Shown here: piece by piece, positions 32,293 to 40,319 of the stretch
Layout: each line of letters starts with the position of its first letter
Numbering within the stretch: the first letter of the stretch is position 1
Assembly: GCA_024280945.1 (NCBI GenBank)
Contig: JAMXLO010000088.1
Coordinates: forward strand, 124,001 to 188,000
Direction: 5' to 3'
Length of the DNA: 64,000 bases
Source of the DNA: Acetobacteraceae bacterium
GTDB lineage: Bacteria; Pseudomonadota; Alphaproteobacteria; Acetobacterales; Acetobacteraceae
Notes under the pieces: generated by a model
What the model saw: only the letters and a program-made list of their open reading frames with translations
Database searches by the model: none
What the model was told of the DNA's origin: nothing
Position numbers and translations under genes: made by a program

Positions 32293-32319
32293 GGCGGGCC
32301 GCGCTTGGCGTGGCCCGCC
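32293..32319. terminator. Strong hairpin terminator between convergent genes
   Basis: GGCGGGCC (32293-32300) pairs with GGCCCGCC (32312-32319), and the inner GCGC/GCGT bases extend the stem to about 12 bp with a 3-base loop. A-rich sequence before and AAATTTA after suggest it works for both the small secreted gene and spoVR. Confidence 0.85.
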
Positions 32320-32330
32320 AAATTTATCTG

Positions 32331-33902
32331 CTAACCACCGTCTGGCTGCAGGATGCCGCCCCTCGGCGTAGCCGCATGTTCTTTGAGCACCGAGTCAGAC
32401 GCTGGGTCCACTTCTTTTAGTAATACGTCGTAACCCCACAGATCGGCCAGGTGCTGCAATACAAAGCGAGCATCGCGCTCTTCCAGCAGCACGCGGTTGA
32501 GCGCACGATGATGCAGGATCAAGCGCCGATCGCCGATTAGATTGACGTCCACAACCTGAATATCAGGAAGGGTCCAGGCGATGTCATATTGCTTGGCCAG
32601 TGCACGCTGGATCTTACGGTATCCGCGTTCATCGTGGATCGCTTCCACCGTCAGGTTGGGCTCGTTTGAGTCGTCCAGGACGTGGAACAGGCTGAAGTCA
32701 CGGATCATGCGCGGGCTGAGGAATTGGAGCATAAAGCTCTCGTCCCGATAGTTCGCCCAGACGTCACGCAGGACGGCCATTGGATCACCTGAACCGGCGA
32801 TGTCCGGAAACCAATTCTGATCCTCCGCCGTCGGCTCGGTGCAGATCCGCTCGATGTCACGCATCATGCCAAAGCCGAGCGCGTACGGATTGATCCCGGA
32901 GTAACGGGGGTCATCGAAATCCGGTTGGAACACAACGTTGGTATGCGACCGGAGGAACTCGACCATGTTGCCGTCGGTCAGCAGTCCCTTCTCGTGCAAA
33001 CGATTCATAATCCTGTAGTGAACGTAGGTGGCGCACCCCTCGTTCATCACCTTGGTCTGCGATTGCGGATAGAAGTACTGCGCTATGATGCGCACGATCC
33101 GTAGAACCTCTCGCTGCCATGGCCGCAGGCGAGGCGCAGTCTTTTCAAGGAAGAACAGGACATTTTCCTGCGGAAGTTGCAGCAAAGCCCGCCGCCGCTC
33201 CTCGATCGATTTGTCCTCCTTCTCCACACCTTTGGTCGGGACCGTTCGCCAAAGGTCATTGAACACGCGCTCTTCGTGCAGCCGTCGCTCTTTTGCGCGC
33301 TGCTCTTCCGACCGAAGATCGGCTGAACGTCGGCGCGGGTAGCGATGCACGCCATGGGTCATCAGCGCATGGGCAGCATCCAGCAGCCGTTCAACCGCTG
33401 TCTCGCCGTAGCGATCTTCGCATTGCGCGATGTAGCCGCGGGCAAACTCAAGGTAATCGAGAATGCCGTCGGCATCGGTCCATTGCTTGAAGACATAGTT
33501 GTTCTTGAAGAAGTGATTGTGCCCGAATGCAGCGTGGGCGATTACCAACGTCTGCATCGTGGCGGTGTTCTCCTCCATGATGTAGCTGATGCATGGATTG
33601 GAGTTGATCACGATCTCATAGGCGAGCCCCTGCATGCCCGCCCGGTACATCGCCTCGTTTCGCGCAAAGTGTTTGCCGAATGACCAGTGCTTGTAGAACA
33701 GTGGCATGCCAATCGACGAATAGGCATCCAGCATCTGCTCGGTGCCGATGATCTCGATCTGGTTCGGGTACACGTCGAGGCCCAGTTCGCCAATCGCGAT
33801 TTCCTCGATCGCATCGTGTACTCGCTGGATCGTGCCGAATTCCCAGTCGGCGCCTTCGAACAGAGGGCGCCCGACCTTTATGCCGCCGCCGAAGTCATTC
33901 AT
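32331..33902 (-). CDS. SpoVR family protein
   Basis: Third gene of the prkA-yeaH-spoVR stress operon; 523 residues, similar to E. coli YcgB (510). Conserved segments include YPNQIEIIGTEQMLDAYSSI, YKHWSFGKHFARNE, GLAYEIVINSNPCISYIMEE, AHAAFGHNHFFKNNY, NEGCATYVHYRIMNRLHEKG and NPYALGFGMMRDIERI. The molecular function is still unclear; the family is tied to spore cortex formation in Bacillus and to stationary-phase or stress response elsewhere. Its ATG overlaps the yeaH stop (ATGA), showing translational coupling. Confidence 0.95.
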   Translation of the reverse strand: MNDFGGGIKVGRPLFEGADWEFGTIQRVHDAIEEIAIGELGLDVYPNQIEIIGTEQMLDAYSSIGMPLFYKHWSFGKHFARNEAMYRAGMQGLAYEIVINSNPCISYIMEENTATMQTLVIAHAAFGHNHFFKNNYVFKQWTDADGILDYLEFARGYIAQCEDRYGETAVERLLDAAHALMTHGVHRYPRRRSADLRSEEQRAKERRLHEERVFNDLWRTVPTKGVEKEDKSIEERRRALLQLPQENVLFFLEKTAPRLRPWQREVLRIVRIIAQYFYPQSQTKVMNEGCATYVHYRIMNRLHEKGLLTDGNMVEFLRSHTNVVFQPDFDDPRYSGINPYALGFGMMRDIERICTEPTAEDQNWFPDIAGSGDPMAVLRDVWANYRDESFMLQFLSPRMIRDFSLFHVLDDSNEPNLTVEAIHDERGYRKIQRALAKQYDIAWTLPDIQVVDVNLIGDRRLILHHRALNRVLLEERDARFVLQHLADLWGYDVLLKEVDPASDSVLKEHAATPRGGILQPDGG

Positions 33903-35209
33903 GTTGTCTCGGCTCCCGTCGTCGCCGTCTTCTTGGCAAAGAGTTCACGGAACACCGGATAAATGTCACGTCGGTGCCCTACTTTCCGCATTGCCATCGG
34001 CGCGCCGCTTTTGCAGATGGCGCTGTACGTCTGCCACAGATCGGAATCGCGCCTGATGAACCCAGGCGGGAAGTGCTCGGAGTCCCGCCCGACCTCCAGA
34101 TAGGCGTAGTACTGGCACACGGGCAGGATAGTATCGGTCAGCAGCGCTGCGGTCTTGTCGTTGTCAGATGCCGTGTTGTCACCGTCCGAAGCCTGAGCAG
34201 CGTATATGTTCCATGAATCCGGACTATAGCGCTCGTCGATCACCCGCTGCATCTCCTCAAGAGCGGTCGACACCACAGTGCCGCCGGTCTCCGGAGAATG
34301 GAAAAAAGTGTCCTCGTCCACTTCCTGGGCCTGATGTGTGTGCCGGATGAACACAACGTCGACGTGCTTGTACCGGCGCTTCAGGAAAATATACAGGAGT
34401 ACATAGAACCGCTTGGCGAGATCCTTCATGTGTTCGGTCATGGAACCGGACACATCCATCAGGCAGAACATCACAGCCTGCGCCACCGGCTTTGGCTGTG
34501 GCTCGAACTTGCGATACCGGACGTCCAGCGGATCGATGTAAGGGATCAGTCCGGTCCGACGCAGCTTCCGGGTAAGCTCCTCCTCTAGCTGTATCCGGCG
34601 ATCGCCTTCCTCCCCGTCCGGGCTGAGTGCGGCGATCTCGTCGCGCAGCGCCTGTAGGTCTGCGGGCTTTGGCCGCTTGAGCGCGATGCGACGCGATAGG
34701 CTGTTTCGCACCGTACGAAGCAGCGCGAGATTGGCCGGAGAACCCGTCACCGAATAGCCTGCACGGTGCCAGCTTACGCTCTCGCTATCGACCACCCGGC
34801 GTTTTGCCAAGTCCGGGAGTTCCAGATCCTCGAGGAACAGATCGACAAATTCGTCCCTCGACAGAGCGAAGCGGAAGTCGTCCTGGCCTTCGCCGTCAGG
34901 GCTGCCTTCCGAGCCGCCACCGCCAGCCCCGCCTTGCGGGCGCGGGATCGTGTCGCCCTCGACATACTGCTTGTTGCCCGGAAGCAGGTGATCGCGCATC
35001 CCGCCGCTGGAGTTGCGGTGGAACGATGGCTCGTGAACACCCTGAGCGGGCAACGCAACCTCGCCGGCTTGATCGGCATCCTTGATGCTGCGGCTGGCCG
35101 AGCTTTCGTGCACCGCCTTGCGAATGAGCGACTTTGCGCGTCGCATGAACCTCTGCCGATTGGCGAGGTTCTTGCCGCTAGGGTTCAGGCGCCGGTCAAC
35201 GATGTGCAT
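33899..35209 (-). CDS. YeaH/YhbH family protein (DUF444)
   Basis: A 436-residue DUF444 protein with a von Willebrand A-like core: MFCLMDVSGSMTEHMKDLAK carries the MIDAS pattern DxSGS, and FIRHTHQAQEVDEDTFFHS and GGTVVSTALEEM follow. The N-terminus is basic (HIVDRRLNPSGKNLANRQRF), as in homologues; an acidic/Gly-rich stretch lies near 90-115. It is the usual partner of PrkA kinase and SpoVR. It begins 30 bases after prkA. Confidence 0.95.
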   Translation of the reverse strand: MHIVDRRLNPSGKNLANRQRFMRRAKSLIRKAVHESSASRSIKDADQAGEVALPAQGVHEPSFHRNSSGGMRDHLLPGNKQYVEGDTIPRPQGGAGGGGSEGSPDGEGQDDFRFALSRDEFVDLFLEDLELPDLAKRRVVDSESVSWHRAGYSVTGSPANLALLRTVRNSLSRRIALKRPKPADLQALRDEIAALSPDGEEGDRRIQLEEELTRKLRRTGLIPYIDPLDVRYRKFEPQPKPVAQAVMFCLMDVSGSMTEHMKDLAKRFYVLLYIFLKRRYKHVDVVFIRHTHQAQEVDEDTFFHSPETGGTVVSTALEEMQRVIDERYSPDSWNIYAAQASDGDNTASDNDKTAALLTDTILPVCQYYAYLEVGRDSEHFPPGFIRRDSDLWQTYSAICKSGAPMAMRKVGHRRDIYPVFRELFAKKTATTGAETT

Positions 35210-35239
35210 GAAAATGCCTTATCCGGGCGGGGTCCTTTA

Positions 35240-37186
35240 TCACCCCGCCTGCTTGACGCGCATGTACCATTCCACCAGGCGGCGAACTTGCCGCTCGGTA
35301 TAGCCACGCGCTGCCATACGTTGCACAAACTCCGCATGCTTCTTCTCGCTGTCGCTGTCCTTCTTGGACCCGAAGCTGATCACTGGCAGAAGCTCCTCCA
35401 CCTGACTGAACATGCGACGTTCGATGACTTCGCGGATCTTTTCGTAGCTGGTCCAGGACGGGTTCTTGCCGTTGTTGTTGGCACGAGCCCGCAGGCTGAA
35501 CTTCACCACCTCGTTCCGGAAGTCCTTCGGATTGGCAATGCCAGCCGGTTTCTCGACCTTGGTCAACTCCTGGTTCAACAGCTCGCGGTTCATGAGCTGC
35601 CCGGTGTCGGGATCTTTGAAGTCAATGTCCTCGATCCACGCGTCGGCATAGGCAACGTAGCGGTCGAACAGGTTCTGGCCGTAGTCGTGGTACGACTCCA
35701 GGTAGGCCTTCTGTATTTCGTTGCCAATGAACTCAGCGTAACGTGGCGCAAGCTCTCCCTTGATGAATTCGAGATAGCGCTTCTCGGTCTCGGTCGGCAG
35801 CTGTTCGCGGCGGATGGACTGCTCCAGCACATACATCAGATGCACCGGATCAGCTGCGACCTCTGTGGTGTCATGGTTGAACGTGGCTGCCAGCACCTTG
35901 AAGGCGAACCGGGTGGACGCGCCATCCATGCCTTCCTCGACACCGGCCGAGTCCTTGTACTCCTGCAGCGAACGGGCGCGCGGATCGGTCTCTTTCAAGC
36001 TTTCTCCGTCATAGACCCGCATCTTGGCGAACAGGGTCGAATTCTCGTGACGGCGCAGCCGCGTCAGGACCGAGAAGCGGGCCAGCATCTCCAGCGTGGC
36101 GGGTGCGCAAGGCGCCGCGGCCAGCTCTGAGCCGCGCACCAGCTTATCGTAGATCTTCTGCTCCTCGGTGACCCGCAGACAGTACGGGACCTTGATCACA
36201 TAGATACGATCGATGAAGGCCTCGTTGTTGCGGTTGTTCTTAAAGCTTTGCCACTCCGCCTCGTTCGAGTGCGCCAGAATGATGCCGCCGAACGGGATGG
36301 CGCCTATGTTCTCGGTGCCGATGTAGTTGCCTTCCTGCGTCGCTGTCAGCAACGGGTGCAGCATCTTGATCGGCGCCTTGAACATCTCGACGAACTCGAG
36401 CAGTCCCTGATTGGCGCGGTTCAGACCGCCGGAATAGCTGTAGGCATCTGGATCGTTCTGCGCATGCAACTCTAGCTTGCGGATATCGACCTTGCCCACA
36501 AGCGAAGAAATGTCCTGATTATTCTCGTCGCCTGGTTCCGTCTTCGCTACCGCGATCTGCCGGAGCCGCGATGGCTGCAGCTTGGCGACCCGAAAGCGTG
36601 AGATGTCGCCTTCAAACTCGTCGAGGCGCTTGATGCACCACGGGCTCATCAGGCCGGTCAGCCGGCGCTGGGGGATCCCGTAGCGATCCTCCAGCAAGGC
36701 ACCCATACGTTCGGGGTTGAACAGCCCAAGCGGGTTTTCAAACACTGGGCTGAGTTGGTCGCCCGCCTTCAGCACATAGACGGGATGCACTTCCATCAGA
36801 GCCTTCAGCCGCTCGGCCAACGATGACTTGCCGCCGCCGACCGGGCCAAGCAGATACATGATCTGTTTGCGCTCCTCGAGGCCTTGCGCGGCATGGCGAA
36901 GGAAGCCGACGATACGCTCGATCGTCTCTTCCATCCCGTAGAATTCCGAGAACGCCGGATAGACTCGTATCGTGCGGTTCATGAAGATGCGGCCGAGTCG
37001 GGCATCCTTCGACGTATCGACCATCTCGGGTTCGCCGATTGCAGCAAGCAGCCGCTCGGTCGCCGTCGAATACAGCATCGGATCGTCACGGCAGGCTTCC
37101 AGGTATTCGGGAAGCGTCATTTCCGCTTCGCGGTTAGCCTCGAAGCTTCGCGCGTAAGCTGAGAACAGATCATCGACCGGATACAT
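35240..37186 (-). CDS. prkA: PrkA family serine protein kinase (YeaG-like)
   Basis: Stress-response AAA+/kinase protein. I choose ATG 37186 (MYPVDDLFSAYARSFEANRE), which aligns with the E. coli YeaG start and has GGAG eight bases upstream, giving 648 residues; another ATG at 37222 is possible. The P-loop is GPVGGGKS (114-121), within the PrkA AAA domain (about 60-400), with ENPLGLFNPERMG and FGGIILAHSNEAEW as marker blocks. The C-terminal PrkA kinase-like domain covers about 400-640. First gene of the prkA-yeaH-spoVR operon. A hairpin lies in its leader. Confidence 0.95.
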   Translation of the reverse strand: MYPVDDLFSAYARSFEANREAEMTLPEYLEACRDDPMLYSTATERLLAAIGEPEMVDTSKDARLGRIFMNRTIRVYPAFSEFYGMEETIERIVGFLRHAAQGLEERKQIMYLLGPVGGGKSSLAERLKALMEVHPVYVLKAGDQLSPVFENPLGLFNPERMGALLEDRYGIPQRRLTGLMSPWCIKRLDEFEGDISRFRVAKLQPSRLRQIAVAKTEPGDENNQDISSLVGKVDIRKLELHAQNDPDAYSYSGGLNRANQGLLEFVEMFKAPIKMLHPLLTATQEGNYIGTENIGAIPFGGIILAHSNEAEWQSFKNNRNNEAFIDRIYVIKVPYCLRVTEEQKIYDKLVRGSELAAAPCAPATLEMLARFSVLTRLRRHENSTLFAKMRVYDGESLKETDPRARSLQEYKDSAGVEEGMDGASTRFAFKVLAATFNHDTTEVAADPVHLMYVLEQSIRREQLPTETEKRYLEFIKGELAPRYAEFIGNEIQKAYLESYHDYGQNLFDRYVAYADAWIEDIDFKDPDTGQLMNRELLNQELTKVEKPAGIANPKDFRNEVVKFSLRARANNNGKNPSWTSYEKIREVIERRMFSQVEELLPVISFGSKKDSDSEKKHAEFVQRMAARGYTERQVRRLVEWYMRVKQAG

Positions 37187-37874
37187 CGGCCGCTCCGTGA
37201 AAAGTGGGAAACCTTCTCGCATCCATGCAAGATGGGTGCGAGCGTAGCGTATCGAGCAGGTGTCGCGTGAATGTTTTTTCGCTTGTGGGTACAGTTTGCA
37301 CTGACCGCGTGATGGAATCTGGCTCAGCCATTTGGGCCTCCTGTCCGACTCGCCTAGTCGGTATATCGACCAAGGGATGAAGCATGGTGACAATGTGGCA
37401 GTTCACAACCACTTGGCAGGGGTGTCGCCGCGGACAGCCTCAGGAGGAGGTCCAAAGCTGCCGGAGCGCGCTGCCAGAGCGGCTGGCTCGCGGCCGCTGC
37501 ACCCGAAGGTGTCTGAACATTTTGTAGGAATATCTGCTGCTTACAAGGCTTTCTTATGATCAAAGGTGAGATCATCGTAAGGCGGCGATGGCTTTCCTTC
37601 GGCGCCGACTGGGGTTGCTCACACACTGGGGTGATGTCGGCAGATTTTGACCCCATCGCCGCAACCTCCGCACCGAACGAGGCCTGCAGGCAAGCTGCCC
37701 CCGAGTGTCTCAAGCCTACACGTGTACTTCTAACATGCCGTTAAGCAGACGATCCCAACCGCCAAGCGCAACCGCGAGGACCGCGCGCCACCGACCAGGG
37801 GCGACTCGGTACCGCGCGGATTCTAATCGCCATGCCAAGCAGCGCGGCGTCACCTGCTCGCCCGCTGTGCAAAC
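37187..37874. other. Non-coding gap upstream of prkA
   Basis: About 690 bases between prkA and the anti-sigma gene. I see no gene with a domain, signal peptide or good ribosome-binding site on either strand. It should contain the prkA promoter; I could not identify -35/-10 boxes with confidence. One leader hairpin is described separately. Confidence 0.6.
37216..37242 (-). promoter_or_regulatory. Hairpin in the prkA leader
   Basis: An 11-bp imperfect inverted repeat (one mismatch) with a 5-base loop, 30-56 bases before the chosen prkA ATG. It could be an operator or mRNA structure. The evidence is base pairing only. Confidence 0.3.
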
Positions 37875-38108
37875 TCAATCTTGCCGTTGCCGGTGCGCAG
37901 CAGCCACCACCCTGTTTTCGGTGCTCGTGTCTGGCCGGTTTGGCGGGATCCGTCGGAGCAGCCCGACTGTCCGGCGCATCTGGTCATAGTAGCGGCGACA
38001 CGCCTCGCACCGGACCAGATGCCACCAGATGTCCACGCGTTCGCGAATTGAGACCACGCGCTCGAGGTAATCCGTCACTAGTTCGCTCATGTCACGGCAG
38101 GTCGGCAC
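37875..38108 (-). CDS. Small zinc-finger anti-sigma factor
   Basis: A 77-residue soluble protein. The GTG at 38108 (VPTCRDMSELVTDYLERVVS) has GGGGAGG at good spacing. The zf-HC2 pattern WWHLVRCEACRRYYDQM gives HxxxCxxC ligands, and SELVTDYLER is typical of short anti-sigma proteins from alphaproteobacteria. No membrane segment is present, so it would bind the sigma factor in the cytosol, possibly responding to redox or metal. It is divergent from the ECF sigma gene, about 130 bases apart. Confidence 0.75.
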   Translation of the reverse strand: MPTCRDMSELVTDYLERVVSIRERVDIWWHLVRCEACRRYYDQMRRTVGLLRRIPPNRPDTSTENRVVAAAHRQRQD

Positions 38109-38179
38109 ACCGTTTCCTCCCCTTGCCAACAGCCACAAAAGCTTGAGACTCGTCTCGCGGCATTGCGTTACTTGGGGCC

Positions 38180-38213
38180 GACGTGGCCCGCACACAGACG
38201 TGGCCCGCACACA
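38180..38213. repeat. Perfect 17-bp tandem duplication (2 copies) in the sigma/anti-sigma control region
   Basis: The unit GACGTGGCCCGCACACA is at 38180-38196 and again at 38197-38213 with no mismatch. It lies 26 bases before the GTG chosen for the sigma factor and inside the shared upstream region of the two divergent genes. Confidence 0.95.
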
Positions 38214-38238
38214 TTTGCACGGTTCAGGGTGGCATCCG

Positions 38239-39051
38239 GTGCGTCAGTCTGAGTTGAACCATCCGGAATTCATGGCCCGCTTGCGGCGCGGCGATGACGC
38301 TGCCTACCGGACCCTGGTTAGGCAGTTGCACGGCTCCCTTGTTGGGCTGGCCACGTCGATAATTGGTAGCCGCGCTCAGGCCGAGGAAGTGGTGCAGGAC
38401 ACGTGGCTGGCCGTTTTCTCCGGCATCGGGTCGTTCGAGGGTCGCTCAACCCTTACCACCTGGGTCTTCAGTATCGTGCTGAACCGCTCCCGGACGCGCG
38501 CCAGCCGGGAGGGACGGCTGGTGGGATTGCCGGCGCTGATGGAGGGAACGAGCCCGGGTGGCCGGGCTGTGGACAGCTCCGAGTTCAAGCCAGATGGACA
38601 CTGGATTGAGGCCCCGCGGCTTTGGGATGAGATCAGTCCGGAGCGCATCGTCGGCGGTCGCGAGTTGCGCGACCATATCATGGCCGCAATCGACTGCCTG
38701 CCGGCGGGGCAACGGGCGGTTATCATCCTGCGTGATCTGGAGGGCTGTGATGCCGAGGAGGTATGCACTCTGCTTGACATCACCGCAGAGAACCAGCGCG
38801 TGCTTCTACACCGGGCCCGGGGCCGTGTCCGACAGGCAATCGATGAAGTTGCCGGCTCGTTGCGTGCAGCCCGGGTGTCCGCGTCTGGAGCGCGCAGGCG
38901 CGGGACGGCAGGAGCCACCGCATTTGAGCGGGTGGCGGATCTCGCCCGGGCGACCGTTCTGCAAATCCGCCGCGGATCCAGCATCTGCAGCAGCAACTGG
39001 CCGAGTCGCGCAACGATGCTAACGTCCCACGTCATCATACAGGGAAGGTGA
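38239..39051 (+). CDS. ECF-type RNA polymerase sigma factor
   Basis: Sigma-70 family ECF factor, 270 residues from GTG 38239 (ATG 38272 is also possible). Region 2 reads GDDAAYRTLVRQLHGSLVG, AEEVVQDTWLAVFSGI and LTTWVFSIVLNRSR. Region 4 reads HIMAAIDCLPAGQRAVIILR, DAEEVCTLLDITAENQR and VLLHRARGRVR. A long linker separates them. After region 4 a ~70-residue basic tail without family likeness runs to the stop, longer than usual for ECF factors. The divergent anti-sigma gene is its likely regulator; the neighbouring prkA operon is a plausible but unproven target. Confidence 0.88.
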   Translation: MRQSELNHPEFMARLRRGDDAAYRTLVRQLHGSLVGLATSIIGSRAQAEEVVQDTWLAVFSGIGSFEGRSTLTTWVFSIVLNRSRTRASREGRLVGLPALMEGTSPGGRAVDSSEFKPDGHWIEAPRLWDEISPERIVGGRELRDHIMAAIDCLPAGQRAVIILRDLEGCDAEEVCTLLDITAENQRVLLHRARGRVRQAIDEVAGSLRAARVSASGARRRGTAGATAFERVADLARATVLQIRRGSSICSSNWPSRATMLTSHVIIQGR

Positions 39052-39054
39052 AAA

Positions 39055-39243
39055 ATGGCACTTCGTAAAACAACGAAGAGAACGACAGCGTCACCCAAGG
39101 CACGCGCTCCCGCGTCGACAGAACCGAGAGCGCCTCGGCAAGCGACAGCGACCGGTAGCGGTGATTCGAACCGCCTGCTGCGGGAAGCGGCGTGGAGTCG
39201 AATGTTCGGCCGGCTGGAATCGAAGAACCCATTCGCGCGATAG
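39055..39243 (+). CDS. Small basic protein, unknown
   Basis: A 62-residue Lys/Arg/Thr/Ala-rich protein (MALRKTTKRTTASPKARAPA... ending MFGRLESKNPFAR). GGGAAGG lies seven bases before its ATG and it starts three bases after the sigma gene. Composition suggests nucleic-acid binding or a disordered chain, but no domain is recognised. Its end overlaps the chosen start of the next gene by 52 bases, so either it or the start of that gene could be wrong. Confidence 0.4.
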   Translation: MALRKTTKRTTASPKARAPASTEPRAPRQATATGSGDSNRLLREAAWSRMFGRLESKNPFAR

Positions 39244-40319
39244 AGATACCCGGCGTGCCAGACTCGGCTGATGTGCGCTCGGCAGAGCAGAGCGTGCCGA
39301 TCGATTGGGATGCGATCGGCAACTACCTTGCTGCGAACGGGCTGCGCCTCGACAGTGACCCTGCGCCGCGGCAGTTCGCCGGTGGCCTCGCCAATTTGAA
39401 CTATCTGATCCACCTCGACGGACGTCCGGCCGTGCTGCGCCGGCCACCGCTCGGTGAATTGCCGGCTGGTGCATACGACATGGCGCGGGAGTTCCGCATT
39501 CTGAGCCGCCTGCCGGACGCGCTGCCATTCGTTCCGCGTGGGCTGTTCCTGTGCTCCGAGGCCAGCGTCGTCGGTTCGCAGTTCCAGATCATCGAGTATC
39601 GACCTGGACTCGTAATCCGAGAGCACGTTCCCCCCGAACTAACGGGGCGGCCGGAAGTTGGCGCCCGGCTTTCGCAGGTCCTGTTGGAGACCATGGCGGC
39701 CATCCACGCGGTCGACACAGGTTCAATCGGATTGGACGATCTGGGCCGCCCGGCCGGTTTCCTGGGTCGCGCGGTGAGCGGCTGGCGAAAGCGGGGCGCG
39801 GTGGCGCTGGAGGCGGGGACCGAGCGTCTGCACGCGGAATTGGGCAGCTGGTTGGAGACCCACCAGGTGCCGGACGGTCCGCCTGCGCTGCTGCACAACG
39901 ACTTCAAGCTGAACAATGTCATCCTGAACCCGCGGGACCTGTCGCCTGTCGCGGTGGTTGACTGGGATCAGGGCACACGGGGCGATCCGTTGTTCGATTT
40001 CGCCACGTTGCTGAGCTATTGGGTGCATGAGGACGATCCGCCGGCGCTGCATGACATGGAACAGATGCCGGCGGACGAAGGCGGCTTCTGGTCACGTGAA
40101 CAGGCCGTCGCAAGCTATGCCGCGCTGAGCCGCCGGGACATGTCCGACTTCCGGTTTCATCGCGTACTGGCGATGTACAAGCTCGGAGTCATTTTTCTCC
40201 AACTTGGCTACCGCTGGCGCAGTGGCGCCACGAGCGAGGAACGTTATGCTGGCCTGACGGCGATCGGCACCGGGATTGTGGAGTTCGCCCACGAGATCGC
40301 CCAGGGACGGGTATTCTGA
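39192..40319 (+). CDS. APH-type phosphotransferase (ACAD10/11 or LvaA-like kinase)
   Basis: Aminoglycoside-phosphotransferase-fold kinase of up to 375 residues. The catalytic loop is LLHNDFKLNNVI (HxDxxxxN) and the metal motif is VVDWDQGTRGDP. The N-terminal lobe has FAGGLANLNYLIHLDGR and AVLRRPPLGE. This branch is paired with acyl-CoA dehydrogenases and phosphorylates the 4-hydroxyl of 4-hydroxyacyl-CoAs in the characterised Pseudomonas levulinate pathway and human ACAD11. Here it overlaps the acyl-CoA dehydrogenase gene by one base. GTG 39192 is the longest start; GTG 39255 would avoid the small upstream gene. Confidence 0.85.
   Translation: MESNVRPAGIEEPIRAIEIPGVPDSADVRSAEQSVPIDWDAIGNYLAANGLRLDSDPAPRQFAGGLANLNYLIHLDGRPAVLRRPPLGELPAGAYDMAREFRILSRLPDALPFVPRGLFLCSEASVVGSQFQIIEYRPGLVIREHVPPELTGRPEVGARLSQVLLETMAAIHAVDTGSIGLDDLGRPAGFLGRAVSGWRKRGAVALEAGTERLHAELGSWLETHQVPDGPPALLHNDFKLNNVILNPRDLSPVAVVDWDQGTRGDPLFDFATLLSYWVHEDDPPALHDMEQMPADEGGFWSREQAVASYAALSRRDMSDFRFHRVLAMYKLGVIFLQLGYRWRSGATSEERYAGLTAIGTGIVEFAHEIAQGRVF

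Noticed and set aside
34766-36130. 454-codon plus-strand open frame across yeaH and prkA
   Set aside because: Antisense to two conserved stress genes; no motif or ribosome-binding site.
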